Source: Paeniglutamicibacter quisquiliarum
Lineage (GTDB): Bacteria > Actinomycetota > Actinomycetes > Actinomycetales > Micrococcaceae
Reading direction: 5' to 3'
Length of the DNA stretch: 64,000 bases
Assembly (NCBI RefSeq): GCF_019084045.1
Contig: NZ_JAHRED010000002.1
Location: 62,001 to 126,000, forward strand
Shown here in pieces: positions 62,111 to 64,000 of the stretch (position 1 is the first letter of the stretch; each line of letters opens with the position of its first letter). Position numbers and translations under genes: made by a program. The notes under the pieces were generated by a model. That model did not search any database. It saw only the letters and a list, made by a program, of their open reading frames with translations, and was not told where the DNA came from.

Positions 62111-63364
62111 ATGACGGCATCCAACGATTCACCCATCCACCCGCTGGCCCTGCGCCTGGCCGGGAAGGACGTGCTCTGCGTGGGCGCCGGAAAGGTGGCG
62201 GCACGACGCATCGCCCAGCTGCTGGAGGCCGGCGCGAAGATCACCGTCATCGCCCCGGAGGCCGTCGGGCCGATCGCCGAGGCCGCGGCCGCCGGGAAGC
62301 TGCTCTGGCTAAGGCGCGGCTATGCGCCCGGGGACCTGGAGGGCATGTGGCTGGCCCACACCGCCACCGGGAACACGGAGCTGGACGCCCGGGTCTCGGC
62401 CGATGCCGACGCGCGGCGGACCTGGTGCGTCAACGCCTCGGACCACGCGGCCTCCAGCGCCTGGACCCCCGCCGTCGCGCGGACCGGGGAGGGAACCACC
62501 GTGGCGGTCACCGCCGGCGGGGACCCGCGCCGGGCCGCCGGGCTGCGCAACGCCATCGCGCTGGCAGCGGACACCGGGCTGCTGCCGCTGCGCCGCCGCC
62601 GCTCCGGGCCCGGCTCCGTGGCCCTGGTCGGGGGAGGCCCGGGCGATCCCGGGCTGATCACCGTCACCGGGCGCCGGCTGCTGGCCGCCGCCGACGTGGT
62701 GGTCGCGGACCGGCTGGGCCCGCGCGGGTTGCTGGGCGAACTCGACCCGTCCGTGCGCGTCATCGAGGTCGGCAAGGCCCCCGGCGACCACCTGGCCACG
62801 CAGGATGAGATCAACGCGGTGCTGGTCGCCGAGGCACGGGCGGGCAACCGCGTGGTGCGGCTCAAGGGCGGGGACCCGTTCGTGCTGGGCCGCGGCGGCG
62901 AGGAAGCGGCCCACTGCCGTGCGCACGGCGTCGAGGTGTCCGTCGTCCCCGGGGTCACCAGCGCCATCTCGGTGCCCGCCGCCGCCGGGATCCCCGTCAC
63001 CCACCGCGGGGTGGCCACCGGCTTCTCGATGGCCACCGGGCACGAGGAGCTGGCCGAACTGCCGGCCCGCCCCGACCACACCCTGGTCCTGCTCATGGGC
63101 GTGGCCCGGCTGGCACGCAACGCCGCCACGCTGCTGGGCCGCGGGCTGCCCGCCGACACCCCCGTGGCGATCATCGAGCGCGGCTGGTGCCCGGACCAGC
63201 GCATCACGATCGACCGGCTCGATGCCATCGCCGCCACCGCCGCGCGGATCGGCGTGGCGAACCCCGCGGTGATCGTCATCGGCGACGTGGTGCGCATCAG
63301 CCCGCACGCCGCCGGGGCCCTGGCCCCGGCCGCGAACACCCGGCAGCTGCTGCCCGCCGGCTGA
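62111..63364 (+). CDS. cysG: Siroheme synthase (CysG-like: precorrin-2 dehydrogenase and uroporphyrinogen-III methyltransferase)
   Basis: 417 residues. The N-terminal domain (about 10-150) has the NAD motif VGAGKVAARR and continues to CVNASDHAA, corresponding to precorrin-2 dehydrogenase. From about residue 168 the S-AdoMet methyltransferase domain reads LVGGGPGDPGLITVTG, with RLKGGDPFVLGRGGEEA and SVVPGVTSAISVPA. It makes precorrin-2 and oxidises it, while the CbiX-type protein upstream can insert iron. It is about 40 residues shorter than E. coli CysG. ATG 62111 has GGGAG seven bases upstream, so I rejected an earlier ATG at 62042. Confidence 0.92.
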   Translation: MTASNDSPIHPLALRLAGKDVLCVGAGKVAARRIAQLLEAGAKITVIAPEAVGPIAEAAAAGKLLWLRRGYAPGDLEGMWLAHTATGNTELDARVSADADARRTWCVNASDHAASSAWTPAVARTGEGTTVAVTAGGDPRRAAGLRNAIALAADTGLLPLRRRRSGPGSVALVGGGPGDPGLITVTGRRLLAAADVVVADRLGPRGLLGELDPSVRVIEVGKAPGDHLATQDEINAVLVAEARAGNRVVRLKGGDPFVLGRGGEEAAHCRAHGVEVSVVPGVTSAISVPAAAGIPVTHRGVATGFSMATGHEELAELPARPDHTLVLLMGVARLARNAATLLGRGLPADTPVAIIERGWCPDQRITIDRLDAIAATAARIGVANPAVIVIGDVVRISPHAAGALAPAANTRQLLPAG

Positions 63365-63413
63365 GCACACCCCAACACCCCACCAAACCGGCCATACCCC
63401 CAGGAGGACCCCC

Positions 63414-64000
63414 ATGCCCCAGAAACACCCATCCGCACCGGCACCGGCGGCGACACCCGCCGCCTTCGCCGGCCGCCCGCTGCGCGTTGCCATCATCGGC
63501 GCCGGCCCCGCCGGAGTGTACGCCGCGGACATCCTGACCAAGGCCGAGCGCGACTTCGAGCTCGCGATCGACCTCTTCGACCGCTACCCGGCACCCTACG
63601 GGCTGATCCGCTACGGCGTCGCCCCGGACCACCCGCGCATCAAGGGCATCGTCAAGGCGCTGCACAAGGTGCTGGACCGCGGGGACATCCGCTTCTTCGG
63701 GAACGTGGACTACGGAACCGACCTGTCGATCGCGGAGCTGCGCGAGCACTACGACGCCGCCATTTTCGCCACCGGCGCCATCAACGACGCGGACCTGAAC
63801 ATCCCGGGCATCGAGCTGGAGGGCTCCCACGGCGGCGCGGACTTCGTCTCCTGGTACGACGGGCACCCGGACGTGCCGCGCACCTGGCCGCTGGAGGCCA
63901 CGGAAATCGCGGTGCTCGGCAACGGCAACGTGGCCCTGGACGTGGCCCGCGTGCTCTCCAAGCACCCCGAGGACCTCTTGGTCACCGAGATCCCCGAGAA
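63414..64000 (+). CDS. fprA: Ferredoxin-NADP reductase, FprA/adrenodoxin reductase type (cut by window edge)
   Basis: 195 codons before the right edge. The N-terminal FAD-binding motif is VAIIGAGPAGVYAADILT, followed by DLFDRYPAPYGLIRYGVAPDHP, typical of FprA-type reductases. The NADP motif VLGNGNVALDVARVL is also present. It would pass electrons from NADPH to ferredoxin for the sulfite reductase. ATG 63414 has CAGGAGG seven bases upstream. The C-terminal half lies outside the window. Confidence 0.93.
   Translation, partial: MPQKHPSAPAPAATPAAFAGRPLRVAIIGAGPAGVYAADILTKAERDFELAIDLFDRYPAPYGLIRYGVAPDHPRIKGIVKALHKVLDRGDIRFFGNVDYGTDLSIAELREHYDAAIFATGAINDADLNIPGIELEGSHGGADFVSWYDGHPDVPRTWPLEATEIAVLGNGNVALDVARVLSKHPEDLLVTEIPE

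Overview
The window is chromosomal DNA from a high-GC actinobacterium. Gene content and order fit the family Micrococcaceae (Arthrobacter, Paeniglutamicibacter and relatives): a SufR-B-D-C iron-sulfur operon, ctaA and ctaB beside a transaldolase/transketolase pair, paired clpP genes behind the trigger factor, a mycothiol-type DsbA-like protein, the BioY-BioM-BioN biotin transporter and a complete sulfate-reduction cluster. Many genes start at GTG or TTG, operons are packed with ATGA/GTGA overlaps, and several terminators are long perfect hairpins. I see no insertion sequence, prophage, CRISPR array or rRNA. The species is an inference from gene content only.

Layout. 1-6.8 kb: transaldolase (partial), transketolase, heme O and heme A synthases (ctaB, ctaA) and a two-gene ABC exporter. 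6.9-11.7 kb: suf operon. 11.7-14.8 kb: zinc peptidase, then a TetR regulator divergent from a two-gene SnoaL-like/NmrA-like unit. 14.8-16.9 kb: biotin ECF transporter with a BioQ-like operator. 17.0-18.9 kb: soxR, a flavin reductase and sodA, with a SoxR box. 18.9-23.3 kb: LysE exporter divergent from an Lrp regulator, tRNA-Arg, MFS transporter, aldo/keto reductase. 23.6-29.7 kb: SSB paralogue, EttA, thioesterase, truncated hemoglobin, AlkD-like and OsmC-like proteins. 29.7-35.0 kb: aminopeptidase N, aspartate dehydrogenase-like protein, RpiB, Nei-type glycosylase. 35.1-40.9 kb: two tRNAs, tig-clpP1-clpP2-clpX and a DsbA-like protein. 41.2-43.9 kb: valS. 44.0-52.3 kb: alpha-galactoside utilisation operon (GH36, binding protein, two permeases, GH13) with a divergent ROK regulator. 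52.4-64.0 kb: DUF488 protein, then a sulfur assimilation cluster running off the right edge.

How the genes work together. In the sulfur cluster, CysD/CysN activate sulfate to APS, CysH reduces APS to sulfite, and the siroheme/4Fe-4S reductase makes sulfide. The CysG-like protein and CbiX-type chelatase supply siroheme, an FprA-like ferredoxin reductase can supply electrons, and an SsuABC-like transporter probably imports the sulfur source. The suf operon uses sulfur for Fe-S clusters under an Fe-S-sensing regulator. SoxR, the flavin reductase and SodA form a compact redox-stress unit. The alpha-galactoside operon carries uptake and hydrolysis genes but no ATPase subunit, so a shared MsiK-type ATPase elsewhere is likely.

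The window is mostly core metabolism, and I do not find a convincing new multi-gene system. The most useful observations are regulatory: a SoxR-type promoter with a 19-bp spacer overlapping the soxR stop codon, a BioQ-like box before bioY, a ClgR-like box before clpP1, a ROK-type operator on the alpha-galactosidase start, two convergent gene pairs whose stop codons share one CTAG, and an orphan coding-like fragment beside ctaA.
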